Position numbers and translations under genes: made by a program. A stretch of DNA of 64,000 bases from Gemmataceae bacterium (lineage in GTDB: Bacteria > Planctomycetota > Planctomycetia > Gemmatales > Gemmataceae), in assembly GCA_022842245.1 (NCBI GenBank), contig JALHPZ010000032.1:1-64000 (forward strand), given 5' to 3'. Below, in pieces: positions 32,694-41,140 of this stretch. Under the pieces are notes generated by a model. That model made no database searches and was not told the DNA's origin. It saw only the letters and a program-made list of their open reading frames with translations. Within the stretch, counting starts at the first letter, position 1. Each line of letters begins with the position of its first letter.

Positions 32694-34166
32694 TCACTGG
32701 ATCGGCTGCCAGGTCTTGCCGTTGTCCGCGAGGAGCCGTTCCGCCGACGCGGGGCCTTGCGAACCGATCGGGTAGGTCTCGGGCACGAGGTCCGGGTGTT
32801 CCTGCGTCGCGGCGATGATCGGGTCCATGATCGCCCACGCCCGTTCGATCTCGTCGCTGCGGATGAACAACGAGGCCTCCCCCTGAATCGCGTCCAGCAA
32901 AAGCCGCTCGTAGGCCTCGGGCAGCGCGTGCGTGTCGTACGCTTCGCGGTAGTTGAACTTCAGGTCCCGCGGTTTCAGGCGCACGCCGTCCACGTCCGGC
33001 ACCTTCGTCTGGAAGTTAAGGTGGATCGCCTCGTTCGGCTGGAGCACCAGCGTCATCCGGTTGCACTGGAGCACCTCGTCCTTCGGCAGCGGGAACATCA
33101 GGTGCGACGGGCAGCGGAACTGGATCATCACTTCGCTGTACCGCGCCTTCAGCCCCTTGCCGGAGCGCACGAAGAACGGCACGTTCTTCCAGCGGGAATT
33201 GTCCACGTACAGTTTGAGCGCCGCGAAGGTCGGGGTGCGGCTGGCTCGCGAACCGGTCGCCTTATCGAGTTCGTCCAGGTAGCCGGCATACTGACCGACA
33301 GCGACGTGGTTCGCGATCTCGTCCGGTTCCGGGATGCGGATGCTGTCCAGCACCTTCATCTTCTCGTTGCGGAGCTGGTCGGCGCTGAACTTGTTCGGCC
33401 CTTCCATCGCCACGAGCGCCATCACCTGCAGCAGGTGGTTCTGGAACATGTCCCGCAGCACGCCCGACTTGTTGTAATAGTCCAGCCGGTCCTTCACCGT
33501 CACCTGCTCGGCCACGGTAATCTGTACGTGGTCGATGTACTGGTAGTTCCAGAGCGGTTCGAAGAGCGTGTTGGCGAAGCGGAAGATCAGGATGTTCTGC
33601 ACCGTCTCCTTACCGAGGTAGTGGTCGATGCGGTAGATCTGGTTTTCCTGGAAGTGCTCGTGCAGGCACTCGTTGAGTTTCTTGCCCGATTCGAGGTTCT
33701 TGCCGAAGGGCTTCTCGACGACGAGCCGCTTGAAACCGCCCTTCTCCTTCTGGAAGCCGGCCTCGCCGAGCGCCTTCACGACAGGGGGATAATACTCCGG
33801 CGAGATCGAGAGGTAATAGACGCGCTGGCCGCCGTCCGGCCCTTCGTTCGCCTCGAACCAGGCGGAGAGTGGTGCCAGCCCGCCCGCCTGGGTGCCGTCG
33901 GCGGCGACGTACTTCACGCGCTTCGCGAACGCGGTCCACTCGGCGTCGTCCCATTTCTCCTTGGCCGCGACCATGATCTCCTTGACCTTGGGCGCGATCT
34001 TCTCGAGGAACGATTCGTCCGTGTGCGGCGAGCGCGCGGTGCAGACGATCTTGGCGTGTTCGGGCAGCCGGCCGCGGCGCGCGAGGTTGAACAGCGCCGG
34101 CACGAGTTTGCGGAACGTGAGGTCGCCGGTCGCACCGAAGATGACCACCGTGAGCGGAGCGGACAT
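32694..34166 (-). CDS. zwf: Glucose-6-phosphate 1-dehydrogenase
   Basis: Oxidises glucose 6-phosphate to 6-phosphogluconolactone with NADP, the entry to the oxidative pentose phosphate pathway. The 490-residue protein has IFGATGDLTFRKL (about residues 9-21), VVEKPFGKNLESG (about 148-160), the active-site motif RIDHYLGKETVQN (about 178-190) and a normal C-terminal domain. The start at 34166 has GGTGG 4 bases upstream. It heads the zwf-purE-purK unit; ribose phosphate supply for purines is a plausible reason for the linkage. Confidence 0.96.
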   Translation of the reverse strand: MSAPLTVVIFGATGDLTFRKLVPALFNLARRGRLPEHAKIVCTARSPHTDESFLEKIAPKVKEIMVAAKEKWDDAEWTAFAKRVKYVAADGTQAGGLAPLSAWFEANEGPDGGQRVYYLSISPEYYPPVVKALGEAGFQKEKGGFKRLVVEKPFGKNLESGKKLNECLHEHFQENQIYRIDHYLGKETVQNILIFRFANTLFEPLWNYQYIDHVQITVAEQVTVKDRLDYYNKSGVLRDMFQNHLLQVMALVAMEGPNKFSADQLRNEKMKVLDSIRIPEPDEIANHVAVGQYAGYLDELDKATGSRASRTPTFAALKLYVDNSRWKNVPFFVRSGKGLKARYSEVMIQFRCPSHLMFPLPKDEVLQCNRMTLVLQPNEAIHLNFQTKVPDVDGVRLKPRDLKFNYREAYDTHALPEAYERLLLDAIQGEASLFIRSDEIERAWAIMDPIIAATQEHPDLVPETYPIGSQGPASAERLLADNGKTWQPIQ

Positions 34167-34258
34167 GGGTCCACCGGAGTTGGAGGAGAAAGCGATGGGG
34201 GAATCGTATCGGACGCCGCGCGACCTGCAAGAAACCGACCCGCGAGGAACCGGAAAAT

Positions 34259-34318
34259 CCGGTCGGCCCCGACCGGAAACGCGAAAGCGTCGGCACGCCC
34301 CGCGGCGCGCCGACGCTT
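34259..34318 (-). terminator. Two hairpins after the CotH gene
   Basis: The nearer hairpin (34285-34299 with 34304-34318) is about 15 bp with one wobble-type mismatch and a 4-nt loop. A shorter palindrome (34259-34266 with 34269-34276) follows. On the minus strand these lie just past the CotH stop, and short T runs occur between them. They separate it from the zwf promoter region. Confidence 0.55.
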
Positions 34319-34333
34319 CGGAATCCATCGGAA

Positions 34334-36223
34334 TTACTTCTTCTCGCCGTAGCTCATCAGATACTTCCGCCGCTGGTCGGCAAAGGCCCGAAGAGGCATT
34401 TCGCGACCGCCGCGAGCACCCGCTTCCGACGTGTCCGCCGTCGTGCTCAGGAATGCCTCGTGCGATTCCAGCTTTCGCGTGTCGATCTTCAATTCGTCAC
34501 TGACGAGATTGCGATAACCGGCCACCACCGGGCCGAGGGTCTTCCAGTCGAGCGACTTCTCGGCGATCGTCTTCACGTTCTTCAGGTACTGTTCCTTCAG
34601 CTTCGGCACGGCGAGGAGCTTGCTCCGCAGCGGCATCCGCGTGCTCGTGAGGCCGACGAACGGATCGATTTCCACGCCGTTCCCGCCACCGGGGCCACCC
34701 GGCCCGCCAAAGCCGCCGGGACCACCTCGCCCACCGCCCGGTCCGCCAAAGCCGCCGGGACCACCCGGAGGAGGACCACCGGGGCCACCCGGAGGAGGTC
34801 CACCGGGGAAGCCACCGGGACCGCCCGGAGGTGGACCGCCCGGGAAGCCGCCACCCGGCGGGCCGCCGAAGCCGGGCCGCACGACGTTGTCGCGCATCTC
34901 CTTCAGTTGCTTCCGCTGTTCCGGCGTCAGCAGTTTCTCGAGCGCCTCATCCGTTTCCTTTTGAATCGTCGCGAGTTCCTTCTTCTGTTTCTCCGTGAGT
35001 CGAAGCATGTCCTGAAGCGGCTCGGGCATCACTTCGCCTGGGCGAGGCATCACAAACATGCGACCGCCCCCCGGGCCGCCGCCGGGGTGAAATGATTCGT
35101 TCATGTCGCCGGGGAGGATGTGGAACTTGCCCTTCTCATCAAGGTAGATGCTGTAGTCGCTGGCGCGAACCCAGTAGCCGTCGTTGTTGATGAGCGCCAC
35201 GTCGAGCGCGAGGAACCAGAGGAGTTCGTCGAGGTCGATCATCGGCCGGAGGGCTTCTTCGAGCTTGTCCGGCGGCGTCGTGTTCAGCGTCTTGCAAAGC
35301 TTGATGAGCGCTTCCCACGACTTCTTCTCGTCCTTGCTCTTGATCGTGTAGCGGCGCTTGTAGTCCTCGACGTTGTCGCCGGTGTATTCGAGGCCGGACT
35401 GGGCACCGGGGTTGCCGCGAACCTTCCAGCGGGCACCTTTCTCGCTGCCGTAGAACTCCTTCGTGAATTCCTTGTTGAACTGCTGGAGGTTCGTGTAGAT
35501 GCCCCAGCTCTCGCCGTTGATGACGACCTTGACGAAGTTCGCCTTCGGCGCCGGCATGTACTGCCGGGCGATGTGCGAATAGAGGATCGCGCTGAGCTGC
35601 GTGGCGTCCTCGTGGTTGTTGAGCAGGTTGAGGGTCTTGTAGCCGGCGATGCGCTGCTTGTCGTCGGCCATGTCGACGGCGAGATTCATGGATCGCTTGC
35701 TGCCGGCGCGGACGCCCATGTAGGAGGACATGCCGCGAAAGTGGATGCCGACGTTGGTGTAGGTCTTGCCGTCGACGGTGACGGTCGCGGGCACGTCGAC
35801 GTCGGTGCCGTGGAAGTCTTCCAGTTCCTGCTCCCAGTCCTTGTTCTCGAACTCGATGAAGAATGTGCGCAGCACGTTCGGGTCATAGAGCTTGGCGTCG
35901 GGGTAGGACTTCACGTCTTTAGGTTCGACGTGCGGGCCGGGCTTGCCCGGTTCGCCGCGTCCACTGCCCGGTCCGCCGAATCCGCTGCGCCGGCCGCCTC
36001 CGGGGCCATCGCGTTTGATCGCCGCACGCGCGACTTTGCGCTCCTCGGCGTTGAGCCAGCCGTCCTTATTTTTGTCATAGTCCTTCAGGATCTTCCGCTC
36101 CTGCCCGCCGGGCGGACCGAACCCGCCGCCGGGAGGCGGACCGAACCCTCCACCGGGAGGTTGGGCGAATACGGTCGCGGCGGACAGCAGCAATCCGGCG
36201 ACGCCAAATCCACGCGGAATCAT
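34334..36223 (-). CDS. Exported CotH-kinase-type protein with EF-hand and helical LTxxQ-like module
   Basis: A 629-residue protein with a signal peptide (about 1-20). A Gly/Pro-rich stretch is followed by an EF-hand-like loop DYDKNKDGWLNAEE (about 47-60). The CotH domain (about 110-400) contains VGIHFRGMSSYMG, YKTLNLLNNHEDATQL and HILPGDMNESF. A helical module LTEKQKKELATIQKETDEAL (about 404-445) and a Gly/Pro-rich linker (about 450-515) follow, with a C-terminal helical part that completes the fold. CotH proteins are secreted atypical kinases. The same helical module is in the next gene upstream. GAAGG lies 7 bases before ATG 36223. Confidence 0.86.
   Translation of the reverse strand: MIPRGFGVAGLLLSAATVFAQPPGGGFGPPPGGGFGPPGGQERKILKDYDKNKDGWLNAEERKVARAAIKRDGPGGGRRSGFGGPGSGRGEPGKPGPHVEPKDVKSYPDAKLYDPNVLRTFFIEFENKDWEQELEDFHGTDVDVPATVTVDGKTYTNVGIHFRGMSSYMGVRAGSKRSMNLAVDMADDKQRIAGYKTLNLLNNHEDATQLSAILYSHIARQYMPAPKANFVKVVINGESWGIYTNLQQFNKEFTKEFYGSEKGARWKVRGNPGAQSGLEYTGDNVEDYKRRYTIKSKDEKKSWEALIKLCKTLNTTPPDKLEEALRPMIDLDELLWFLALDVALINNDGYWVRASDYSIYLDEKGKFHILPGDMNESFHPGGGPGGGRMFVMPRPGEVMPEPLQDMLRLTEKQKKELATIQKETDEALEKLLTPEQRKQLKEMRDNVVRPGFGGPPGGGFPGGPPPGGPGGFPGGPPPGGPGGPPPGGPGGFGGPGGGRGGPGGFGGPGGPGGGNGVEIDPFVGLTSTRMPLRSKLLAVPKLKEQYLKNVKTIAEKSLDWKTLGPVVAGYRNLVSDELKIDTRKLESHEAFLSTTADTSEAGARGGREMPLRAFADQRRKYLMSYGEKK
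34680..34870 (-). repeat. Gly/Pro-coding imperfect tandem repeat
   Basis: Imperfect 18-45-bp repeats inside the CotH gene encode PPGGPGGFPGG-type units (about residues 451-514). They form a flexible linker and are a likely site of length variation. Confidence 0.75.
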
Positions 36224-36301
36224 CGTTGAACCTTCATGAATGGGGGAAAAGAAACGCGGCACGGTGGGCGATCCGCGCCGCGCGAAGGGAACGCATGATC
36301 G

Positions 36302-36829
36302 TTACTTCTTTTCAGGCGGCCGCTCGACGCCCGGACGCCGCTCGCCTTCCGGGCGATCGCCACCCGGGCGCCGTTCGCCGGGCCGATCGCCGCCGGGACG
36401 GCCTTCGGCTCCGGGGCGACCGCGATCACCGCCGGGGCCGCGCTCGCGCATGTCCTTAAGTTGCTTCTTCTGGTCGTCGGTGAGCAACTTGTCGAGTTTC
36501 TCCTCCGTCTCCTTCTGAATCTTGGCGAGTTCCTTTTTCTGGTCTTCGCTGAGCTTGAGTATCTCGACGAGGAACGGCGGTAGGACCTGACCCGGCTGCA
36601 TCATGCCGCCGCGGCCGAACCCGCCCGGCGCGCCCGGGCGACCTTCACCGGGCCGGCCTTCGGGGCGGGCGCCGGGGCGGCCCTCCGGGCGCTCGCCCGG
36701 GCGTCCTTCGGGGCGGACACCGGGACGACCTTCCTTGGGTTGTTCCTTTTCGCGAGGCGGCTGCGCGTTGCCGACGGTCGCGAGTGCGAGGAAGCCGGCG
36801 GCCATCATCAGTTTCGCGGAGAAACGCAT
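36302..36829 (-). CDS. Exported Arg/Gly/Pro-rich protein with helical LTxxQ-like module
   Basis: A 175-residue protein with a signal peptide (about 1-22). Tandem EGRPGxRP repeats cover residues 33-65, a charged helical module (91-130, LSEDQKKELAKIQKETEEKL) follows, and a second Arg/Gly/Pro-rich tail fills the rest. The helical module is about 27 of 39 residues identical, by eye, to the module inside the CotH protein encoded next. It ends in an LTDDQKKQL pattern like the LTxxQ motif of Spy/CpxP periplasmic proteins. GGAG lies 6 bases before ATG 36829. Likely an envelope protein; function unknown. Confidence 0.76.
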   Translation of the reverse strand: MRFSAKLMMAAGFLALATVGNAQPPREKEQPKEGRPGVRPEGRPGERPEGRPGARPEGRPGEGRPGAPGGFGRGGMMQPGQVLPPFLVEILKLSEDQKKELAKIQKETEEKLDKLLTDDQKKQLKDMRERGPGGDRGRPGAEGRPGGDRPGERRPGGDRPEGERRPGVERPPEKK

Positions 36830-36933
36830 GGAATGCTCCAGTAGCGGGGATTGGTCCACCAGAAGAGAAACGGAGCGCCCACACGGCCGCGACCGCCCGC
36901 GGATCGGAGATCGTGAATTTTTGGATGAAAAGT

Positions 36934-38010
36934 TCAGGACTGCAACGGGAGCCGACGCTGGCGCATCCAGGCGGGGGCGAGTGGCGGGAAGAGCTGGCCG
37001 CCGAGCCAGGCACCGGCGGTGACGAGAACGAGGACCACCGTCGCAGTGATCGCCGCGGATGCGGGATCGAGTAACGATTCGAACGGCTGGTCAATGTAGG
37101 CGAACAAGCCCGCGATCGGCGGATCGATCGGATGGCCGCGTACGATCGCGGAGATGAACAGGTTTACGCAGGTCAGCAGGGCTGCGAAGAGACCGTGGCG
37201 GAATCCGGCACCCGTGTTCGCCCCGGCGATCATGCCGCCAACCACCAGCAGGATCGCGGCGAGTTGGGCACCGACGGCGGCGGCCCGGGACGAGCCACCG
37301 GTGTTGAAGATGCCGATCGAGGCCTTGGCAAGGAAAAGGCGGATCTGGTCCGAGGCCACGATGGCGGCGAAGGCGATCAGCGAGCCGGCGAAAATTCTCA
37401 ACCAGACAGTCGGGCGATGGCCCTGTCGGGTAGACATGCCATCGCCGACGCGGGAATAGAAGCTGGCGCGGGAGGCGGACACGGCGGCGGGAGCAGCCAC
37501 GTTGGGTAGTTCGATCGGTCCGGGCCAGATCCGCGAGCCGATCCAGCCGCCGGCACCGGCGACGAGCGGATACCCGGCCGCAATACCGATCGGCCACCAC
37601 ATCGCCAATCCGCCTGAGAGCAGAATGTCGTTGACCGTCAACAATCCGCCGACCCCCACTCCGACGAGCAATCCGGGCTGCGAGCCATTCGCTCGGCCGG
37701 CACCGGTCAGGAGGGAGCCGCCGAACACGGCGAGGAAGCGGAGCAGGCAAACCGTCGTGGCGTCCAAGTCCCGCGGCCCCAGGATGGCCAGACCGAGTTC
37801 CCGAAACGCCAGCAGGAAACCGAGGGAACAGATCGAACCGACGAAGACACGGCCGGAGAACGTACCGGGTACCGCTTCCGGTTCGTCTGTTTGGGCGGAA
37901 TAATCGGCTTCGAAAATGGTTTCTTGAGGGGCAATCAGGCGCAGACCGCACTTGGGGCAGTTCTGGGTGCCCGCGTACGCCAGTTGACAGTCTGAGCAGA
38001 ATAGTTGCAT
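36934..38010 (-). CDS. Zinc-ribbon multi-membrane protein
   Basis: The 358-residue product begins with a zinc ribbon (CSDC at 5-8, CPKC at 18-21), followed by a short linker and seven or more hydrophobic segments between about residues 50 and 350. Soluble loops contain Gly, Arg and Asp. I recognise no family beyond the generic zinc-ribbon membrane protein type. ATG 38010 is chosen because the zinc ribbon starts at once; upstream in-frame sequence is not homologous-looking. It is 94 bp after fur on the same strand. Confidence 0.74.
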   Translation of the reverse strand: MQLFCSDCQLAYAGTQNCPKCGLRLIAPQETIFEADYSAQTDEPEAVPGTFSGRVFVGSICSLGFLLAFRELGLAILGPRDLDATTVCLLRFLAVFGGSLLTGAGRANGSQPGLLVGVGVGGLLTVNDILLSGGLAMWWPIGIAAGYPLVAGAGGWIGSRIWPGPIELPNVAAPAAVSASRASFYSRVGDGMSTRQGHRPTVWLRIFAGSLIAFAAIVASDQIRLFLAKASIGIFNTGGSSRAAAVGAQLAAILLVVGGMIAGANTGAGFRHGLFAALLTCVNLFISAIVRGHPIDPPIAGLFAYIDQPFESLLDPASAAITATVVLVLVTAGAWLGGQLFPPLAPAWMRQRRLPLQS

Positions 38011-38104
38011 TCGATCGTAAACCGCCCGTCGGGATACACGACCCCAAGGGAACCATAGTTCACGGAACGCGGGCAAGCCAATCGGCGCGAGGAATCGCGG
38101 GCGC

Positions 38105-38593
38105 TTACATGACGAGGCGGCGTCGACCGGCCTGCTCGCTCGCCAGGCACGCCGAACAGGTCCCCCGCACAACCAGAGTATGTTCGGTTGCCCGAAAGCC
38201 GTGCTGGGCCGCGATCTCCTTCAAGGCGTCGTCGATGCCGGGATGCTGAAACTCGACAATTTCCTTGCAACGATCGCAGACCAAGTGTTCGTGCCAGGGG
38301 TAGCCGTAGTCATGGTCGAAGATGGTGCGGGCGCCGATTTCGACTTTTCGGAGCAGGCCGGCGTCCACGAGTTTCGCCAGCGTGCGGTACACGGTGGCGC
38401 GGCTGGCGAGCTTGCCGGCGCGGTGCAGTTCGTCCACGAGCTGCTCCGCCTCGAAATGCGAATGCTTGCGGAACACATGTTCGACGAGTTCGCGCTGCTG
38501 TTCCGTGAACCGTTGTGGTTTCGGCCGACTGGCCAGATATTCGCGGAAGCGTTCTTCGGGTGATTGCGACACCGCGATCGACGGCAATGACAC
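38105..38593 (-). CDS. Fur family metal-dependent regulator
   Basis: A 162-residue transcriptional repressor of the Fur superfamily. It has a winged-helix DNA-binding domain (about 25-90, with SRATVYRTLAKLVDAGLL), then a metal-binding dimerisation domain with HEHLVCDRC (101-109) and a structural-zinc pair CSAC (146-149). The Fur, Zur or PerR subtype cannot be decided by eye. The start is GTG 38593, with GGAG 7 bases upstream; an ATG-led longer reading would include two hairpins and is unlikely. Two tandem hairpins lie between this gene and the FlgM-like gene upstream. Confidence 0.9.
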   Translation of the reverse strand: MSLPSIAVSQSPEERFREYLASRPKPQRFTEQQRELVEHVFRKHSHFEAEQLVDELHRAGKLASRATVYRTLAKLVDAGLLRKVEIGARTIFDHDYGYPWHEHLVCDRCKEIVEFQHPGIDDALKEIAAQHGFRATEHTLVVRGTCSACLASEQAGRRRLVM

Positions 38594-38614
38594 GAGGAAA
38601 CTCCAAAACGCCGG

Positions 38615-38677
38615 ACGGCCGGGAACCTCGCGGTTCCCGGCCGTCGGTTCGGTCCGGTCGGGGAGGCTCTCCCCGAC
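38615..38677. promoter_or_regulatory. Two tandem hairpins upstream of the Fur-family gene
   Basis: A perfect 13-bp stem with a TCGC loop (38615-38627 with 38632-38644) and an 8-bp stem with a 5-nt loop (38657-38664 with 38670-38677) fill most of the 94-bp gap between the FlgM-like stop and the fur start. On the minus strand a short GTTTT run follows the larger hairpin. They may end the upstream gene or act as an attenuator in the fur leader. Confidence 0.55.
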
Positions 38678-38687
38678 AGTATACGGT

Positions 38688-38933
38688 TCATCCACCTCCG
38701 GCGACGCGATCGATCAGGCGGTGTTCGGCCATCGCCCACTTCTCGCCGTCGTCGTAGGTGCCGGCCGCGATTTCCGCACGGATCCGATTCACCAGTCCCC
38801 AGCGGATCCCGTCCGGTCCCGGTTCCTCGTCGGCGGGAACCGGATAGCCGGCGCGATCGGCGGATTCGGTCGATTCCGTCGACCGGTCGCCGGGCTGCCA
38901 TGCGAAACGTCGGGCGAAATTCGGCATGTCCAT
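38688..38933 (-). CDS. Small FlgM-like anti-sigma-type protein
   Basis: An 81-residue acidic protein. The C-terminal half reads VNRIRAEIAAGTYDDGEKW followed by a helix ending RLIDRV. It resembles the C-terminal sigma-28-binding helices of FlgM (IRxAIxxGTY). The N-terminal half is charged and probably disordered, as in FlgM. No flagellar gene is in the window, so a flagellar role is not supported. ATG 38933 or the internal ATG 38927 are both possible; GAGG lies 9 bases before the internal one. Family assignment is by motif only. Confidence 0.6.
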   Translation of the reverse strand: MDMPNFARRFAWQPGDRSTESTESADRAGYPVPADEEPGPDGIRWGLVNRIRAEIAAGTYDDGEKWAMAEHRLIDRVAGGG

Positions 38934-39435
38934 AGGCCTCCCCTGACGCCGCGGCCGCCCGGACGGGACGGGGACGCAACGGCAGAGCCGGAAAATCGGT
39001 CGCGGATCGAACCTCGATCCGCCGCGGACCGCGCGACCCGGTGGACAGCGGGGGTCGAGTGCGGCGGTCCTGTGTTCACGGTTCGGCCCGAAATTCCCTT
39101 CTCGTTGCCGCTTCCGCACCGACGGAACGCGAACGTCCCTCGGCCGGGAAATTGTACGCACGGACAGCGGTAGGGCGTGTCCTCGACAACGGGAAAATCG
39201 GATAACCGATTTCCCCGGTTCCTTCGGTAGCCGTTGTTGATTCGATTCGCGTCGCCGGCGAGGGCCGGCGGAAAGCTGCGCGGGTGGATTGCGTCGTGTT
39301 CGATAGGTTCAGTTTATGGTTTCGATAGGAAAGCGAAACTGCGCAATGGCCGTATTTTGCGGGAACTGTCCGACCGCCGACCGCATTCCCGGCAATCCCG
39401 CCGCACCCGCTCCGCCTTGCGGAACCCCGACGCTT
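38934..39435. other. 502-bp gap without a supported gene
   Basis: No convincing reading frame. Two structured spots are visible: a 9-bp stem with a 3-nt loop (39002-39022) and a hairpin GGGAAAATCGG/CCGATTTCCC (39191-39215, ATAA loop, one bulged A). The stretch precedes the FlgM-like gene, so it may hold that gene's promoter. Confidence 0.5.
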
Positions 39436-39969
39436 TCACTCGAAAAGTTGGCCGACCGACTTGCGAATCCGCGCGGCGTCGGTTTGAGTCAGCTCCCCCG
39501 CGCGGAACGCCGCGTTCACGACGACCTTCTCCTTGACGAACAGCAGCACGGTCACGTCGGCGTCCTTGTTCAGCCGGTAGGCCGGCGGTCCGTCCGCGTC
39601 CTCGAACGCGCCCACCGGCACGTTCTTCAACCCTTGTTTCTGGCTCCATTTCGCCAGCGCGTCCAGGTCCGCCGTCGTTGCCAGTTGCGTCATCCACACC
39701 TTGAAACCCTTGTCCTTGCGCGCCACCGCTTCCGCGTCCAGCTCGTTCAGGAGTTTGCCGAGCGGCTCGGAGAGGGTCCGGGCGAAGACGACGGCGGTGG
39801 GCTTCTTTTCCTGTTCGCAGATGTAGCAGGTCTGCTGCCCGCGCTGCGCGCCGGTCGCCACGAGGAAGCTGTACGGGCCGGGCCGTTTGCCGACGGGCAC
39901 GCCCGACACGATCGGATCGGCGGCGAGAGTGGAGGATGTCAGCAGGATGAGCAAGACGAGTGCGCGCAT
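39436..39969 (-). CDS. Exported thioredoxin-fold-like protein with CYIC motif
   Basis: A 177-residue protein with a signal peptide (about 1-16). A Cys pair (C48-Y-I-C51) is followed by alternating strand/helix segments (TAVVFARTL, FKVWMTQLA, VPVGAFED, ADVTVLLFVKEKVVVNAAF) consistent with a thioredoxin-like fold. The CxxC suggests redox activity or metal binding in the periplasm. Similar small proteins occur in other planctomycetes without an assigned function. It follows tadC after a terminator, so it is probably a separate transcript. Confidence 0.76.
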   Translation of the reverse strand: MRALVLLILLTSSTLAADPIVSGVPVGKRPGPYSFLVATGAQRGQQTCYICEQEKKPTAVVFARTLSEPLGKLLNELDAEAVARKDKGFKVWMTQLATTADLDALAKWSQKQGLKNVPVGAFEDADGPPAYRLNKDADVTVLLFVKEKVVVNAAFRAGELTQTDAARIRKSVGQLFE

Positions 39970-40017
39970 GGTGCGATCCCGGAATCAGAAACAATTATTG
40001 TACGAGGGCAAAAGCGA

Positions 40018-40041
40018 AACCGGGGCCGCGCGGCCCCGGTT
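40018..40041 (-). terminator. Terminator of the Tad cluster
   Basis: A perfect 24-bp palindrome, AACCGGGGCCGC with GCGGCCCCGGTT, 24 bp past the tadC stop. On the minus strand it is followed by TTCGCTTTTG, so it is a plausible intrinsic terminator. Confidence 0.7.
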
Positions 40042-40065
40042 CGTGTCTTCCTTCTCGGACGTCGA

Positions 40066-41115
40066 TCACGACTCTGGCACGGCCGGGCCTTGCGGCGCCG
40101 GGGGTTCGAGGCCGGCGGCTTTCCGTTGCGCGGCCCGCAAGCGTTCGAACTCCGCCTGAAGATCGTTCTTCTGGCTGGACGCGTCGTTGAAGTGCTGCTG
40201 TACTTCAGGGAGGGTGCGCAGGCCGAGGTGCAGCGGCGGACCGATCAGCATCAGTCCCGCCGCCGTCACAAGGCACAGAACGGTCGGGAAGATCAGATAG
40301 AAGTTCGTGCGGTTCGCGGCCGCTTCCGCGCGGTGGCGGGCGTTGGTGCGATAGTTCGTCGAGAGTTCGTGCAGACCTTGAACCACGCTGTTGCCGTAGC
40401 GGTCCGACGAAGAGAGCAGGAAGACGAGGCCGGCGACTTCCGGCAGCGGGATGCGCTTCTTCCACTGCATCAGGGCATGGTCGAGGCTGCGGAGTTCGGC
40501 CTGGCGCTTCACGATGCGCACTTCGTTCGACACGTCGGGGTGCCCGCGGCGGATCGCCTCGCCGGCGCGGCCGAGGGAATCGACCAACCCATTCCCCGAC
40601 GACACGCACATGCCGAGGGCATCGATCAGGACCGGCAGGCCGCGTTCGAGGCGTTCCTTCCGGGCCTTCGCCTGCGAGCGGAGCACGAGGCGGGGAATCG
40701 AAAAGCCGAGAATGCCGAAGATGATGCCGAGGAACGCGTAGACCAGACCTTCCGGCGGGCGATAGAGGCTCCCGCGGAGGTTCAATTCGTAGCGGTAGTC
40801 GCTGGCCATGACTGCCGAGGCGAGACCGAGCAGGACCGGCACGATCGCAAACAGATTGCGGATGACAAGAAAGTTGTTCAAGGCCGCCGGCTGGTGGTAG
40901 CCGGCCATCCAGAGGTCCTGCTGGATGGCGGCGCGGCCGGAGTCGGTGGAGGGCAGCAGGCCGGCGAGCGCGCCGTTGGCGGGGCCGAACAGCGGGCGTG
41001 CCGGTTCTTCACTCGTATCTTCGCCCGGATCGCGCAAGCCCAGCAGGGCCATGCCGAGGAAGACGACAAGCGCCGTCGCAACGCCGATCAGGATGAGTGC
41101 GGTGGTCGGGTCCAT
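40066..41115 (-). CDS. tadC: Tad pilus inner-membrane protein TadC
   Basis: A 349-residue type II/IV secretion F-domain protein, one of the two platform proteins of Flp pilus assembly. An N-terminal membrane segment (about 6-26) is followed by paired hydrophobic segments near 85-140 and 275-300. The T2SSF domain (about 150-290) contains LPVLIDALGMCVSSGNGLVDSL. The C-terminal tail is charged and coiled-coil-like. It lies 25 bp after tadB and is the last gene of the cluster. Confidence 0.86.
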   Translation of the reverse strand: MDPTTALILIGVATALVVFLGMALLGLRDPGEDTSEEPARPLFGPANGALAGLLPSTDSGRAAIQQDLWMAGYHQPAALNNFLVIRNLFAIVPVLLGLASAVMASDYRYELNLRGSLYRPPEGLVYAFLGIIFGILGFSIPRLVLRSQAKARKERLERGLPVLIDALGMCVSSGNGLVDSLGRAGEAIRRGHPDVSNEVRIVKRQAELRSLDHALMQWKKRIPLPEVAGLVFLLSSSDRYGNSVVQGLHELSTNYRTNARHRAEAAANRTNFYLIFPTVLCLVTAAGLMLIGPPLHLGLRTLPEVQQHFNDASSQKNDLQAEFERLRAAQRKAAGLEPPAPQGPAVPES

Positions 41116-41140
41116 GGTCGGGGGCCGTGGGGTGGTTCGG

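Noticed and set aside
32532..34352. 606-residue plus-strand frame antisense to zwf
   Set aside because: zwf is fully supported; the antisense frame has no recognisable motif.
34680..34870. Possible CRISPR-like array in the CotH gene
   Set aside because: The repeats are in frame, encode a Gly/Pro linker and have no regular spacers.
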